Assembly: GCA_039105265.1 (NCBI GenBank)
Contig: JAPFFF010000002.1
Coordinates: 8,866,001-8,930,000 of the forward strand
Reading direction: 5' to 3'
Source: Tritrichomonas musculus
Lineage: Eukaryota > Parabasalia > Tritrichomonadida > Tritrichomonadidae
Length of the DNA: 64,000 bases
A program made the position numbers and the translations under genes. Shown here piece by piece: positions 49,046 to 59,452 of the stretch. Position 1 is the stretch's first letter; the number at the start of each line of letters is the position of its first letter. The notes under the pieces were generated by a model that searched no databases, was not told the origin of the DNA, and saw only the letters and a program-made list of their open reading frames with translations.

Positions 49046-49659
49046 AATCGTCCAAGCGAACGAATCATTAAGTGAAACGATAAATGATCGTTATGTCAAA
49101 GAAGCGAAATATGAGAAAGAAGAAGAAGCGAAAATGAGAGAAATCGAACGAAAAGGCATCAAAATTTCATTCAACGACGAGAACAAACTTGATGGAATCA
49201 TCAACTACATGAAGAAACAATCGAATGGTAACATTCTCAACCTTATTAACATAACCGCTTCTAAAGAAGAAGATCCTTCAAATCATCCTCTGAAAAACAT
49301 CATTCTATATGAAGATGACTCGAAATATGCATACACAGCTGATGCTCCAGACTCGTGGATTTGCATTGATTTCAAGGAACATCGAATTATTCCAACTCAC
49401 TACACAGTTGGCACCACTGACTCAAAATATCATTTGAAAAACTGGGTCATTGAGGGATCATCAGACAACAGTTCATGGGAGAAACTTGATGAACAATCGA
49501 ACTGCAGTGTGACAAACGGGAAAAAAGTTGTTCACACTTTTCCGATCTCAAACCAGGATTGTAAAGAATGCAGATATGTTAGGATACGTACAACTGGTCC
49601 AAACTGGAAATTATTTCTTGGACCTTTCTGTATTTGAATTTCATGGAACACTCATTTAA
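49046..49659 (+). pseudogene. 5'-truncated F5/8C copy with 3' frame break
   Basis: Nearly identical in DNA to 53084-53684. The frame reads EIVQANESLSETINDRYVK, then ISFNDENKLDGIINYMKKQS, DSWICIDFKEHRIIPTHYT, NWVIEGSSDNSSWEKLDEQ and ECRYVRIRTTGPNW. There the sister has NGNNYLDLSAFEFHG, whereas this copy lost a few bases and ends in another frame after LFLGPFCI; the old ending (FEFHGTLI equivalent) is still readable in the shifted frame to 49659. The BTB/BACK half is missing. It is a recent partial duplicate. Confidence 0.7.
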
Positions 49660-49768
49660 AACGTTTTATATATAAACTAGAAACTAGAAATTTTTATTGA
49701 AAGTATTTTATTTATTTAATAATTTTGATATTTATTCAAAAATAGCATAAAATTTGGTAAAATGTTGA

Positions 49769-51115
49769 TTACTGTTTGATGAGAGAGCCAAAAAACTCAA
49801 TTCCAGACAATAAAAGTAAATGATTTCCGCCATGGCTAACAAGGTTTTTGAGTTTAATATAACGATAAAATTTGTTTGAGGTATTCTGACATGAAAAAGT
49901 ATTGTTTCTTCCCCATCCATTTAAACTCTCGTCATTCTGTTTCATATCAATCAAATCCCATGAATTTTTGTCATTGGATCCTTCAATGTTCCAAGATGTC
50001 GGCCTCCCTGATGACCAGTGTGTTTTGGATGATGGAACAGAGAAATGGTATTTAGAAAAATTCACTTTATTATCTTTGAAATCGATTAGAATGAAACGAT
50101 CTGAAACATTATCAAGTCTAAATCTTGTTTCTTGAGATTTGTCAAATAAACTTCTTATTTCTCCATCATATGTTTTCGATGTTTCAACATCAATTATTTT
50201 ATTATCATAAACATTACTTTTTGAAAGTTTACTCAAATATTCAATGATTCCATCGTCGCATTTAATTTCGTTCAAATTATCTTCAACAGATCGTGGATTA
50301 TTCTTTTCATTTATTTTGGATGGATCAGCCAGTAATCGGCGACAAATTGATGACCATAATTGTTTGTGAAGTGAGATTTCATAATTGTCAATAATTTGAA
50401 TGATCCTTTCGACGTTTTCCATTGATAAGTATTGAATTTCAATGTAGTCAAAAAGGAAGTAATATTCTGGACCTTGTGAATAAATCAGTTGGAATAATGA
50501 ATCTTCGCTTTTTATCTTTAAAGATGGAGATGATAGAATTGCTTCAAGATCTTCCTTATCAATATCTGCAAATTCTTGATCTTCAATAAGTCGATAGAAA
50601 TTTTGTGAAACTGTCGTGTAGATTTGTTGTGAGAATTGTTGATATCGTTTGAGTTGGCCAGTGAGTTTGATGATCTCGATAACATTTTCTTTGTTAATCT
50701 TTGTTGTTTCTTCTGTCAAGTTTTGAAGTTTCAATCCTTCTTCAATAAATTCTTCATTATCAAGGAGAATACCAAATTCGATAAATAATTGTGCTTTGTT
50801 AATTTTGTTGTTTTCTTCAATATGAATCGCTTCACCTTCAAGTAAGTTTTTGATGCAAGTTATGAAATCTGTTTGTGAGATCTTGGTTTTTAATTCATCA
50901 TGGTTTGAATAATAAATCGATTTTGGAGGAAAATCAAGTTTAATTTCGTTAATTGTGTTATCACTCCTAAGAATTTTTGAAATTGTTGAAGAGAGGAAAG
51001 AGGCAGAAAATTTTGAACAATGAATTGTATCATCAAATAAAATAATATCCAAATCATTCTCCAATCCTGATTCTTTAATTCGTTTTAATGATCTTGAAGA
51101 TAAGAGAAAATCCAT
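49769..51115 (-). CDS. BTB-BACK-F5/8C domain protein
   Basis: 448 residues, ATG start, full family length. About 18-70 is a BTB-type segment (DIILFDDTIHCSKFSASFLS, ISKILRSDNTI). About 90-290 is BACK-like helical sequence (FIEFGILLDNEEFIEEGL, LEAILSSPSLKIKSEDSLFQ, FLFDYIEIQYLSMENVERII). About 295-446 is an F5/8 type C beta-sandwich (RFILIDFKDNKVNFSKYHFS, TSWNIEGSNDKNSWDLIDM, FYRYIKLKN, and the closing LLLSGIEFFG). Extracellular F5/8C domains bind sugars or lipids, but this trichomonad form has no signal peptide and sits on an intracellular BTB adaptor, so a cullin-adaptor or scaffold role is possible. It is the only intact member in the window. Confidence 0.85.
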   Translation of the reverse strand: MDFLLSSRSLKRIKESGLENDLDIILFDDTIHCSKFSASFLSSTISKILRSDNTINEIKLDFPPKSIYYSNHDELKTKISQTDFITCIKNLLEGEAIHIEENNKINKAQLFIEFGILLDNEEFIEEGLKLQNLTEETTKINKENVIEIIKLTGQLKRYQQFSQQIYTTVSQNFYRLIEDQEFADIDKEDLEAILSSPSLKIKSEDSLFQLIYSQGPEYYFLFDYIEIQYLSMENVERIIQIIDNYEISLHKQLWSSICRRLLADPSKINEKNNPRSVEDNLNEIKCDDGIIEYLSKLSKSNVYDNKIIDVETSKTYDGEIRSLFDKSQETRFRLDNVSDRFILIDFKDNKVNFSKYHFSVPSSKTHWSSGRPTSWNIEGSNDKNSWDLIDMKQNDESLNGWGRNNTFSCQNTSNKFYRYIKLKNLVSHGGNHLLLLSGIEFFGSLIKQ

Positions 51116-51197
51116 TTATAAAATAAAACAAAATTGTATCAAATATAAAATGGCAAACTCTGAAAAAGTTTGAATGAATAAAAATAAAAAAAATATA

Positions 51198-52511
51198 AAT
51201 ATATTAGAGGTATTCACGTGAAGTGAAAACTCGTTATTTTATTATTTTATTTTTAGTTTAATTGAATGAATATTTTATCTTATAAAAAAATATTAAGATT
51301 ATTTACTTCTATATATTAAATACTTGCGTTTGCCATAATTGGTTTTAATGGATGTTGAGAATTTAAAAACCATTTAAAAAATGGTATTTCGTTTATATCT
51401 CGTGTCAAATAAAATATTTATGAATTACAAATCAATAATAATATTTTATACTTTATTTATAAAATATATTATCTGTTTTATTTCCAAATTACTAGCTATA
51501 TATAGATTTAACCACAAATTTACATAAAAAATATTTGAAAATGACTTATTTCTCAATTTCTTTCCGAAATAATAATACATTAATTGTACAATATAATAAT
51601 AATATATATTTTAATAAATTTTATTATGTAAATAAGTTAATTTATACTCTCATTTTAAAGAAAAATGTAATTAATATTTTGTATTATTTTGAATTATTTT
51701 TCATCGTATTTATGTACGTTATTATTATTTCAGTGATGTGAGATGATTATTTTCGGTGAAGTGAAGTTATTAGTGAAATGATTCTTGAAAAATATAAATT
51801 TGCTCATCTTCATAAAAATATTAAAAAAATATTTTCTATTTAGTCAAATTATTATTTGCCATTTTATAAAATTAATTATAATATTTAATATATTGAAAAC
51901 CAAAAACCAATCACAATACAAACCAACTAATATATTTAGAAATTCAATTTAAAATCATCGTTTAATTGAATTTTTCATTTTTTTTTTTGTTAATTTATCT
52001 ATTTAATATATTATATAAATCTTAAATATAAAATACATATTGTATATAAATAGTAACATCTATCATAAATATAAATTAATATAATGTTTAAATAAAAATA
52101 TTACTAGGATACGAAAAGTTTATTATTTCAATAAAACAATATAATATCTGAAAAAGTTAAAAATTTTTTAAAAATAAAATGAAATATAAATTTGTATATC
52201 TTTAGAAATAAAATGTATTTTAAACATATAAATATTAATATATTATTTAAATATATATACAATAATAAAAAATAAAACAAATATAAATATAAATCTATAT
52301 TACATCAATTTTTATATAAAAAAATTATAATGCCTCTCAAATATAAAACCATTTTTATTTCAGAAAAATAAAAATAGAAATATCTCAAAAATAGGAGTAT
52401 AAAATTCTTATCCATTAAAGTACATTCTTAGTTTCAAAATAAAAATAAAGAAATAATGATCAAAATTACAATATTTCGTCAATTTCTCTACATGAATACC
52501 TCTAATATATT
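51198..52511. mobile_element. non-autonomous hAT-like DNA transposon, element 2 (with 8-bp target duplication)
   Basis: The element proper is 51206-52503 (1298 bp). Terminal inverted repeats of about 18 bp: left AGAGGTATTCACGTGAAG, right (read inward) AGAGGTATTCATGTAGAG. Flanks are identical 8-bp direct repeats AATATATT at 51198-51205 and 52504-52511. Both the AGAGGT terminus and the 8-bp duplication match element 1, although interiors differ. GTGAAGTGAA-type motifs near both the left end and 51757 resemble subterminal repeats. No coding frame inside; extremely AT-rich. It lies between the intact F5/8C gene and the truncated F5/8C copy. Confidence 0.7.
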
Positions 52512-52592
52512 TGATTTTCTTATAGATTAATTTAATTAAATGCACATTTATATTATTTATTTTATTTTTCACTAATCCTGAATTTAATTAAT

Positions 52593-53684
52593 TTCAAAGT
52601 CAACGAGATTCCAGAGCAAGAACTTCCATTCATTGCGTCTGTCATCGAAAAACTCAAAATTCAGCATATTGAAATTGATGATGAAGGTGAAGGTGAGCAA
52701 GAGCTAACTATTGACAAAGTTATTCATAATATTGAGAAACATGAAAAAAATCAAATTTTTTATTGTAAAAAACTTGAAAAAGAGATTGAATTTCTATCGT
52801 CGCATTTCTTTGATCTGAAAGAAGATGAAGTATCGAGACTGAAATTTTTGAAAAAAAGCACGATTGAAGAAATAATAAAGAACGATCATCTTCGATTGAA
52901 AGAAGAAGATCAGCTCTTGAGGACGATCAATGACATGTACGCATACGAAAGCGAAAACTCGTGTTTTTATGGATTTGTGATTTTTGAGAATTTGAGCGGA
53001 GATGGAATCACCGAATTCATCGCCCAATTTGACAAAGATGACATGTCAAGTGAAATATGGAATTCAATTTCAAAGCGACTCAAACGAGACATCGTCAAAG
53101 AGAACGAAACATCAAAAGAAACGACAAATGAACGTTATTGCAAAGAAGCGATAGTGACAGAAATTCAACGAAAAGGCGTCCAAATTTCATTCAACGACGA
53201 GAACAAACTTGATGGAATCATCAACTACATGAAGAAACAATCGAATGGTAACATTTTCAACCTTATTAACATCACCGCTTCTAAAGAAGAAAGTCCTTCA
53301 GGTCATCCTCTGAAAAACATCATTCTATATGAAGATGACTCGAAATTTACATACACTGCGAATGTCCCAGACTCGTGGATTTGCATTGATTTCAATGAAC
53401 GTCGAATCATTCCCACTCACTACACAGTTCGAACAGCAAACACAGACTATCATTTGAAAAACTGGGTCATTGAGGGATCATCAGACAACAGTTCGTGGGA
53501 GAAACTTGATGAACAATCGAACTGCAGTGTGACAAACGGGAAAAAAGTTGTTCACACTTTTCCAATCGCAAACGATGATTGTAAAGAATGCAGATATGTT
53601 AGGATACGTACAACTGGTCCAAACTGGAATGGAAATAATTACTTGGACCTTTCTGCATTTGAATTTCATGGAACTCTCATTTGA
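52593..53684 (+). pseudogene. BACK-F5/8C gene lacking its 5' end (BTB part missing)
   Basis: The family frame is recognisable from about 52593 (VNEIPEQELPFIASVIEKLK) through BACK-like helices (EKEIEFLSSHFFDLKEDEV, CFYGFVIFENLSGDGITEFI) to a complete F5/8C domain (DSWICIDFNERRIIPTHYT, NWVIEGSSDNSSWEKLDEQ, YLDLSAFEFHGTLI). There is no ATG in frame before 52933, which lies inside the BACK region, and an in-frame stop at 52533 closes the frame upstream. The N-terminal BTB domain is absent and the copy begins about 80 bp after the second hAT-like element. Either a 5'-truncated copy or, less likely, one with an unseen first exon. Otherwise undamaged, so very recent. Confidence 0.65.
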
Positions 53685-53807
53685 AATAATTATGGAAGAA
53701 AATTCTTTCTTATTTAAATTAAACTAATGAATAAAATAAATAATTTGAAAAGAATTTATTGTAAATATTTTCATTATTTTTATAAAAATCAAATAAAAAA
53801 TATATTA

Positions 53808-55008
53808 TTATATATCATTGCTAATTCCTTCATAAAAGGTCTCATTGATATTTTCAATCACTTGTTTTGATGCCTTTTTGTTATTAAGTGAATATATATT
53901 AATTCTACCAAATAATATCTTATATGGAGGAGTAAATAAAATATTTTTCATTTTATCTTTAATTTCAACAAATACATTTTTATTTTCAATGAATGTATTA
54001 ACTAATAATTGGCATATGGCGTTTGGGAAAGTTAAATATTTTTGCTTCATACCATCTTTTGATATTAAATGAAAAGAGCATAAAGTGTTTTCTTCTGCAA
54101 AATCATTTTCTTGATCATTTAATATATGTCCGTATTGCTTATTCATAAAATTAAATATATTTATTATATTTCTTCTATAATAATGTATATATCCATTATC
54201 ATTATAACAAGTATTACAATAACATTCATTTTCGTCTATTATTTTTTGTTTTTGATTACTTTCTTTATCAAAATATTGAATATTTTCTTTGTTTTCATTT
54301 TGAATTAATAATGTAATTCCGTTTTTATTACTATCGGAGTTATTATTGATTTCCCATTTTTTGTAATTGTAGGTATTTATATCAATTATATTTTCATGAA
54401 AGTTAAATATTGGATTATTAAAGATCAATTCTTCAATATTAGTTATGATATATTTGTCATTGTATTTTTGAGTAACAAAAGTAAAAGAATATGAATATTT
54501 TTTCGAAAGAAATAGAAGAAGAAACAAAGGACGAAATATTGCGTTAAAAAAGTATTCTTGGGAAAGCATTTCACTTATTGATTCATTTTCATTTGAATAA
54601 TATAAAGCTAATTTTGAAGCTGTATAACAAACAATAAATGACTTGGAGATATCAAGCCTTTCATCATCAATAATTTGATTTCTAAATATCATTTGTTCAT
54701 TTTCATAATCATATGCATTAATATAATGATTATTTGAAATTTCAATTTCGCCATTTTCTTCATATAAAGCACCTAAATTGAATTCTGATAAAGAAAAATG
54801 ATGTTCTGACGCCCTTTGATAAAAATGTTCAGCATTAGCTATTTCATTCGAATAATATTGATAAAATAATCCAAAATTATTTTGGCCAAAAGGATATTCA
54901 TTTAGTCCAGCTTCTTTAAGAAAATTTGATGCTAGATCAATATTTTTAAATTCATTTTCTGTGATATAAATTAGGCATCGCGAATGATGAATAGTTTCAA
55001 CAATTATT
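53808..55008 (-). pseudogene. C-terminal part of the kinase-Sel1 gene, in a shifted frame
   Basis: From about 55008 the minus strand is open in a frame different from the upstream 55010-58177 gene, and continues its expected C-terminus. It reads IVETIHHSRCLIYITENEF, then a Sel1-like FLKEAGLNEYPFGQNNFGLF, HFYQRASEHHFSLSEFNLGA, and a terminal domain with YCNTCYNDNGYIHYYRRNII and FTPPYKILFGRI. An ATG at 54692 would give 294 residues but starts inside this continuous domain, so it is not a natural start. Together the two frames form one family-typical gene with a frame break, through mutation, an unseen intron or a sequencing error. Confidence 0.6.
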
Positions 55009-55009
55009 A

Positions 55010-58000
55010 TTATTCTTCAAAAGTTGAAGCATTATTTGATTTAGACATGTACTTGCTTTTTTTACTATTTGCACATTTTTGATAAAATTCAATTGCTTTT
55101 GAAACATTTCGATCAACTCCAGCACCTTTTTCATAAATTTGACCTAAATAAAAGAAAGAATTTAAATTATCTTTTTCAGCAGATAATTCGAAAAATTTTC
55201 TTGCATTTTCATAGTTTTTATCAGAAATGTGATCATAATAATATAAAAGTCCAATTTGGTGCAGGGCTTCTGAATTATTTTGCATTGCCGATAGTTCAAA
55301 ATAAGATTTAGCTTTTTGATAATTTTTATCCACTCCAAATCCATTGATATACATTATTCCCAGATAATAATAAGCTTTATGATATTGTTGTTGAATTGAT
55401 ATCTCAAAAAAACCTTTTGCTTTTAAATAATCTTTTTGAACTCCTTTTCCATAATAATAAAGTTTTCCTAAATCATAAAATGCAAGAGAATTGTTTTCTT
55501 TAGCAGATAACTCAAAATAATATTTAGCTTTAGGATAATCTTGTTCAACTCCTCGTGCCTTTTTATACATCAAACCCAAATTGTAATAAGCAAAATAATT
55601 TTGAAGTTTGGCGGCTTTTTCAAAATATTCTTTAGCTTTTTTATAATTTTTATCAACACCAAAACCATTTAAATAAATATCCCCTAAATTATTAAGTGCA
55701 TTAGAATTATTTTGTTCAGCTGCCAATTCGAAATATTCCTTAGCTTTTGTATAATTTTTTATTACTCCCTGGCCAGTGTAATATAAAAATCCTAGTCCAC
55801 AAAAAGCATCACTAAAATTTTCTTTGGCAGCTATTTCAAAGTATTCTTTGGCTTTATTGCAATCTTGTTCAACTCCCATTGCATTTAAATACATATTACC
55901 TAAACTGCAAATTGCATTAAGCATATTTCTTTTAGCAGCAATTTCAAAGTAATATTTTGCTTTTCCAAAATCTTGATCACATCCTTGACCATAGAAATAA
56001 AAATTACCAAGATTGAAAATTGCATAATTATTATCTAATTTTGCTCCTAATTCATAGTATTCTTTTGCTTTTTTATAATCTCGTTGAACATCAAGACCCA
56101 TTTCATAAAAATATCCTAAAGTTACAATTGCATTTGAATTATTTTGATTTGCAGAAATTTCATATAATTCTCTTGCTTTATGAAGATTCTTTTCTACTCC
56201 ATAGCCTAGATGATATAATTTACCAAGACAGAAAAAAGCTTCTGGGCTATTTTGTTTAATTGCAATTTCAAAATATTCTTTTGATTTTTGATAATTCTTT
56301 TCAACCCCATTTCCAGCTAAATAAAGGTCTCCCAAATTGCATAAGGCAATTGGATTTTTTTGTTCAATAGCTAACTCAAAAAATTCTTTGGCTGTATTAT
56401 AGTTTTGTTCAACTCCTTCTCCATTTTTATACATTAAACCTAGGCTTGTTAAGGCATCAGAATTATTATCTTCAGAAGATTTTTCAAAGTATTGCTTAGC
56501 AATACTAAAATTTTGTTCTAGATATTTCCCTTCGTAATATATTTTCCCAACTAAATGAAATATTTTTGAAATATCAGTTCCATTTATTAAACAAAATAAT
56601 TGGTAAAATTGAACTCTGTTTTTTGCAATATATTCTTGATTTGTTTCATATGTTAGTAATAAATAATATATTTCTTTGAAATATTGTTGTATTTCGGGCA
56701 GCATGATTTTGTCTTTTATTTTCTCCAAAAATAATGGATCTAAAAAACTAAAAGTTTTAACAAGGTTATAAACATATTCTTCAATTTCTTTAATTGTTGG
56801 GCGTTTATTTGGATCATATTCCAAACATTTTTGATATATACTTTTTAATATTTTTGGAATTCTTTGTGAATCGGGGTATCTTTTGGAGATAATTAATTCC
56901 ATGTTTTTTTGATAATTATATGTTGAAAACATATCACTATATTCGAAAATAAAATAAATTATTTGCCCAAAAGAATAAATATCAGATGGGAGAGAGTAAA
57001 AATTCCCTTGGTATTGTTCAGGGGAAATATATTTAATTGATCCTAAATCGTTTGTTATTTCTTTTTGTTGAGAAATATCAATTTCAGTAATAGTATCAAA
57101 ATCTGAGATGTGTGGTATACAATCATGATCTATAAGAATATTTAACGGTTTTAAATCTCTATGAATAAGATTGTTTAAATGAAGAAATTTAATCCCTTGC
57201 ATAATTCTTAAAAATGTCATATATGAAAAGCATTGATCTAAAGTATTTTGATGTTCAGAAATAAAATCAAAAAGGTTTCCATTAGGCATATATTCGTATA
57301 TGAACCCTATAATTTTGTTATTTTGTTTTATGAAACCATAAAAATGCGTAAAGCATTTATGTGAATATTGTTTACAAAAATTAATCTCATGCTCAATTGA
57401 CTTAAAATCATAAAAATTGTTTAATCTCTTCATCATATAAATATGAAAATTATTAGTATTAATAACTAAATAAAAAGATGAATATGAATTACTTGTAATG
57501 AGTCTTAATTTGATAAAATCGCTTTCATTAAATTCTTGAATTATAGTTTCTATATTCATGGATTGCTTATCTTTCTGTACTTTTAATAAAATGGTATCCA
57601 TATTAGGAGATTCTAAATCATCAATTTGATCTTTTTTAAAAAAAGAATTGTCCAAGAAAAAACTTGATGGATAAAAATATTTACGTATTGAAAATGCTGC
57701 AATTGTGTGAATTGTTTTTTTAACAAAAATATTTGTGCTAATTAATTTTTTGAACATTTTACTGAATGAGTTTATTTCTTTTTTAATGTTATCTTTTTCT
57801 TTTGATAAATTGTAATCTTCAAAGTTGATTTCGATGTAGTTGGATTTACAATTTTGGAAAATATCCATAATATCATTTTTATTGATTGATTCAATAATTA
57901 AACATTGCTTTTCAATGCAAATTATTAAATCACTTTTTTGCAACTGTTCTATATCATCATTTTTATTAGACCATACTTCAAAAACAAGAAATTTGAATTC

Positions 58001-58177
58001 TTTAATATAATTGAGTATAAATGATTTAATGATTTCTAGTTGGTAAACGCATTTCATATATCGAAACGTGAAATTTGAGTAAAGCTCTTTTAATATATCA
58101 TTGTCAATACTTTCCAAATTATCACGATATTCATTAGGAACATTAGTAAAAGCTATTTGTTCAGGATAATTATCCAT
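55010..58177 (-). CDS. protein kinase with Sel1-repeat array (upstream part of a frame-broken locus)
   Basis: 1055 residues from the ATG at 58175-58177; an initiator-like motif at 58187-58200 makes the GTG at 58207 unlikely as start. About 1-190 is a helical domain similar in kind to that of the 26341-29730 gene. The kinase domain (about 200-475) has Lys in IYMMKRL, HRDLKPLNILI with catalytic Asp, DFD in place of DFG (metal-binding Asp kept), YISPEQY and DIYSFGQIIYFI, so it is probably active. From about 530 to 1040 come roughly fourteen regular Sel1 repeats of 36 residues (A-KEYFELAAEQNNSNALNNLG-type). The stop at 55010 cuts the normal C-terminal domain, which follows in another frame. Confidence 0.85.
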   Translation of the reverse strand: MDNYPEQIAFTNVPNEYRDNLESIDNDILKELYSNFTFRYMKCVYQLEIIKSFILNYIKEFKFLVFEVWSNKNDDIEQLQKSDLIICIEKQCLIIESINKNDIMDIFQNCKSNYIEINFEDYNLSKEKDNIKKEINSFSKMFKKLISTNIFVKKTIHTIAAFSIRKYFYPSSFFLDNSFFKKDQIDDLESPNMDTILLKVQKDKQSMNIETIIQEFNESDFIKLRLITSNSYSSFYLVINTNNFHIYMMKRLNNFYDFKSIEHEINFCKQYSHKCFTHFYGFIKQNNKIIGFIYEYMPNGNLFDFISEHQNTLDQCFSYMTFLRIMQGIKFLHLNNLIHRDLKPLNILIDHDCIPHISDFDTITEIDISQQKEITNDLGSIKYISPEQYQGNFYSLPSDIYSFGQIIYFIFEYSDMFSTYNYQKNMELIISKRYPDSQRIPKILKSIYQKCLEYDPNKRPTIKEIEEYVYNLVKTFSFLDPLFLEKIKDKIMLPEIQQYFKEIYYLLLTYETNQEYIAKNRVQFYQLFCLINGTDISKIFHLVGKIYYEGKYLEQNFSIAKQYFEKSSEDNNSDALTSLGLMYKNGEGVEQNYNTAKEFFELAIEQKNPIALCNLGDLYLAGNGVEKNYQKSKEYFEIAIKQNSPEAFFCLGKLYHLGYGVEKNLHKARELYEISANQNNSNAIVTLGYFYEMGLDVQRDYKKAKEYYELGAKLDNNYAIFNLGNFYFYGQGCDQDFGKAKYYFEIAAKRNMLNAICSLGNMYLNAMGVEQDCNKAKEYFEIAAKENFSDAFCGLGFLYYTGQGVIKNYTKAKEYFELAAEQNNSNALNNLGDIYLNGFGVDKNYKKAKEYFEKAAKLQNYFAYYNLGLMYKKARGVEQDYPKAKYYFELSAKENNSLAFYDLGKLYYYGKGVQKDYLKAKGFFEISIQQQYHKAYYYLGIMYINGFGVDKNYQKAKSYFELSAMQNNSEALHQIGLLYYYDHISDKNYENARKFFELSAEKDNLNSFFYLGQIYEKGAGVDRNVSKAIEFYQKCANSKKSKYMSKSNNASTFEE

Positions 58178-58186
58178 GCGATTATA

Positions 58187-58200
58187 TAATAATGAAATGA
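58187..58200 (-). promoter_or_regulatory. initiator-like element of the kinase-Sel1 gene
   Basis: Minus-strand TCATTTCATTATTA, a good match to the extended Trichomonas Inr (TCA-Y-W-Y-TCATTA style), ends 9 nt before the ATG at 58177. It supports that start. Confidence 0.45.
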
Positions 58201-58484
58201 AAATCACAAAATTAAAAAAAAAAAATATCTTATTTTATACTCAAAATGGTGTCTTATTATTTCATCAAAAAGTTGATAGGTGTGGACCTGAGAAAAATCA
58301 TATTTTCTTTTTATTTTATTATCAGTAATAAAATATGTATAATGAATTTAAGACAAAAATATTCCATAAATTGTGATAATTTTTTCAATTACATTTCTTT
58401 GAAAAAGTTCTCTGAAAAATTCTTCATAATCAAGGAGAATACCAAGTTTCTGCAGAAGTAAAACCAAAACCAATAGATACTGCA

Positions 58485-58487
<3 letters not shown>
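58201..58487. other. intergenic with a small BACK-like relic
   Basis: On the minus strand about 58385-58450 reads KLGILLDYEEFFRELFQ, similar to FGILLDNEEFIEEGL of the intact F5/8C-family protein at 49769. It is a tiny isolated relic. Otherwise AT-rich. Confidence 0.25.
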
Positions 58488-58530
<43 letters not shown>

Positions 58531-58765
58531 GATCTTTATGCATTCTACTTGGAGTGATCGATATGATTGTAGTTTATGTTGTCCCTAATAATAAAATTAG
58601 CAAAAGGTTGTAAAAAATCGCTATATAAATCCCCACACTTTTTTTGACCTTTCAACAAGTCGGATTGCTTGTATTTAGGCGCTCAAGGCCGCCCTCGACA
58701 TTCGAACCTGGCGATCGTAGTACACCAGGCTCACTTCGTGGACGCGTCGGCTGCACCCCATCTTT
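58488..58765 (-). repeat. tRNA-related GC-rich island ending in a 42-nt A tract (possible SINE)
   Basis: On the minus strand a GC-rich head (58765 down to about 58660) contains GGTTCGAATG, a Pol III box-B match, and a CCTGG...CCAGG hairpin just before it, but it cannot fold into a full tRNA. About 130 bp of AT-rich body follows and then 42 A (T run 58488-58529 on the plus strand). A tRNA-like head, unrelated body and long A tail are the build of a SINE. Target duplications were not found. The A tail length suggests a recent copy if so. Confidence 0.35.
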
Positions 58766-59452
58766 ATTCAATTGAAAAAGTTGATAACAAAGACATCAAC
58801 AATAATAAAAACGTATTTGCTATTATCAATGACTGAAGAGAGTGTTAATATTATTACTTTAAAATAATTATTTCTAATACATTCAAAAAAAATATTTTAA
58901 TAAACCATCATCATGACATCCTATTTCTGGTATATCATTTAGAGTTTAGCAAACCACATGTATTTTTCCTTGCAACTCCAAAACGTTTAATGAAGCCTCT
59001 AAATAGATGATCAAGAAATAGAATTGCTTTGCAATATAAACCTGATTTGGTGAAAAATTGATTTAAAATACGCAAATTATGATGGTCATCATAAAATCTA
59101 TTTTTCTAAATCCAAAAAAAAAGAAGTTTGCACGGATTTTTTCAATTGTAATAAACAATAATTCAATTTCCCTCAATTTTTGATATTAACGATAATTATT
59201 TAAATGCAATCACCAAATTTTTTTAATTGCTAAAATATTTTTAATTTATATATTCATTTAATTAAATACTTTTTGTCTTGTTTTTTATTTTCTTATTAAA
59301 GTAATTTGAGAGTGAGATAAGGATTTTTGAATTGAAATTATTTTTATCTTCAGAATTACTTCAATTTTTTGAATTAATTACTGTATTATTGATTGAATTT
59401 TCGATATGAAATTTTAAATGCTTTAATATGTTTATTTATCATATTTTACAAA
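58766..59452. other. intergenic
   Basis: AT-rich upstream region of the phosphoesterase gene. I see nothing coding. Confidence 0.45.

Noticed and set aside
51535-51741. 68-codon frame inside hAT-like element 2
   Set aside because: No transposase motif; low-complexity Tyr/Ile/Asn composition.
58246-58461. 71-codon plus-strand frame
   Set aside because: Overlaps a minus-strand BACK-like relic, which explains the sequence better.
58660-58765. Functional tRNA gene
   Set aside because: Box-B word present but the T stem does not pair and no cloverleaf forms.
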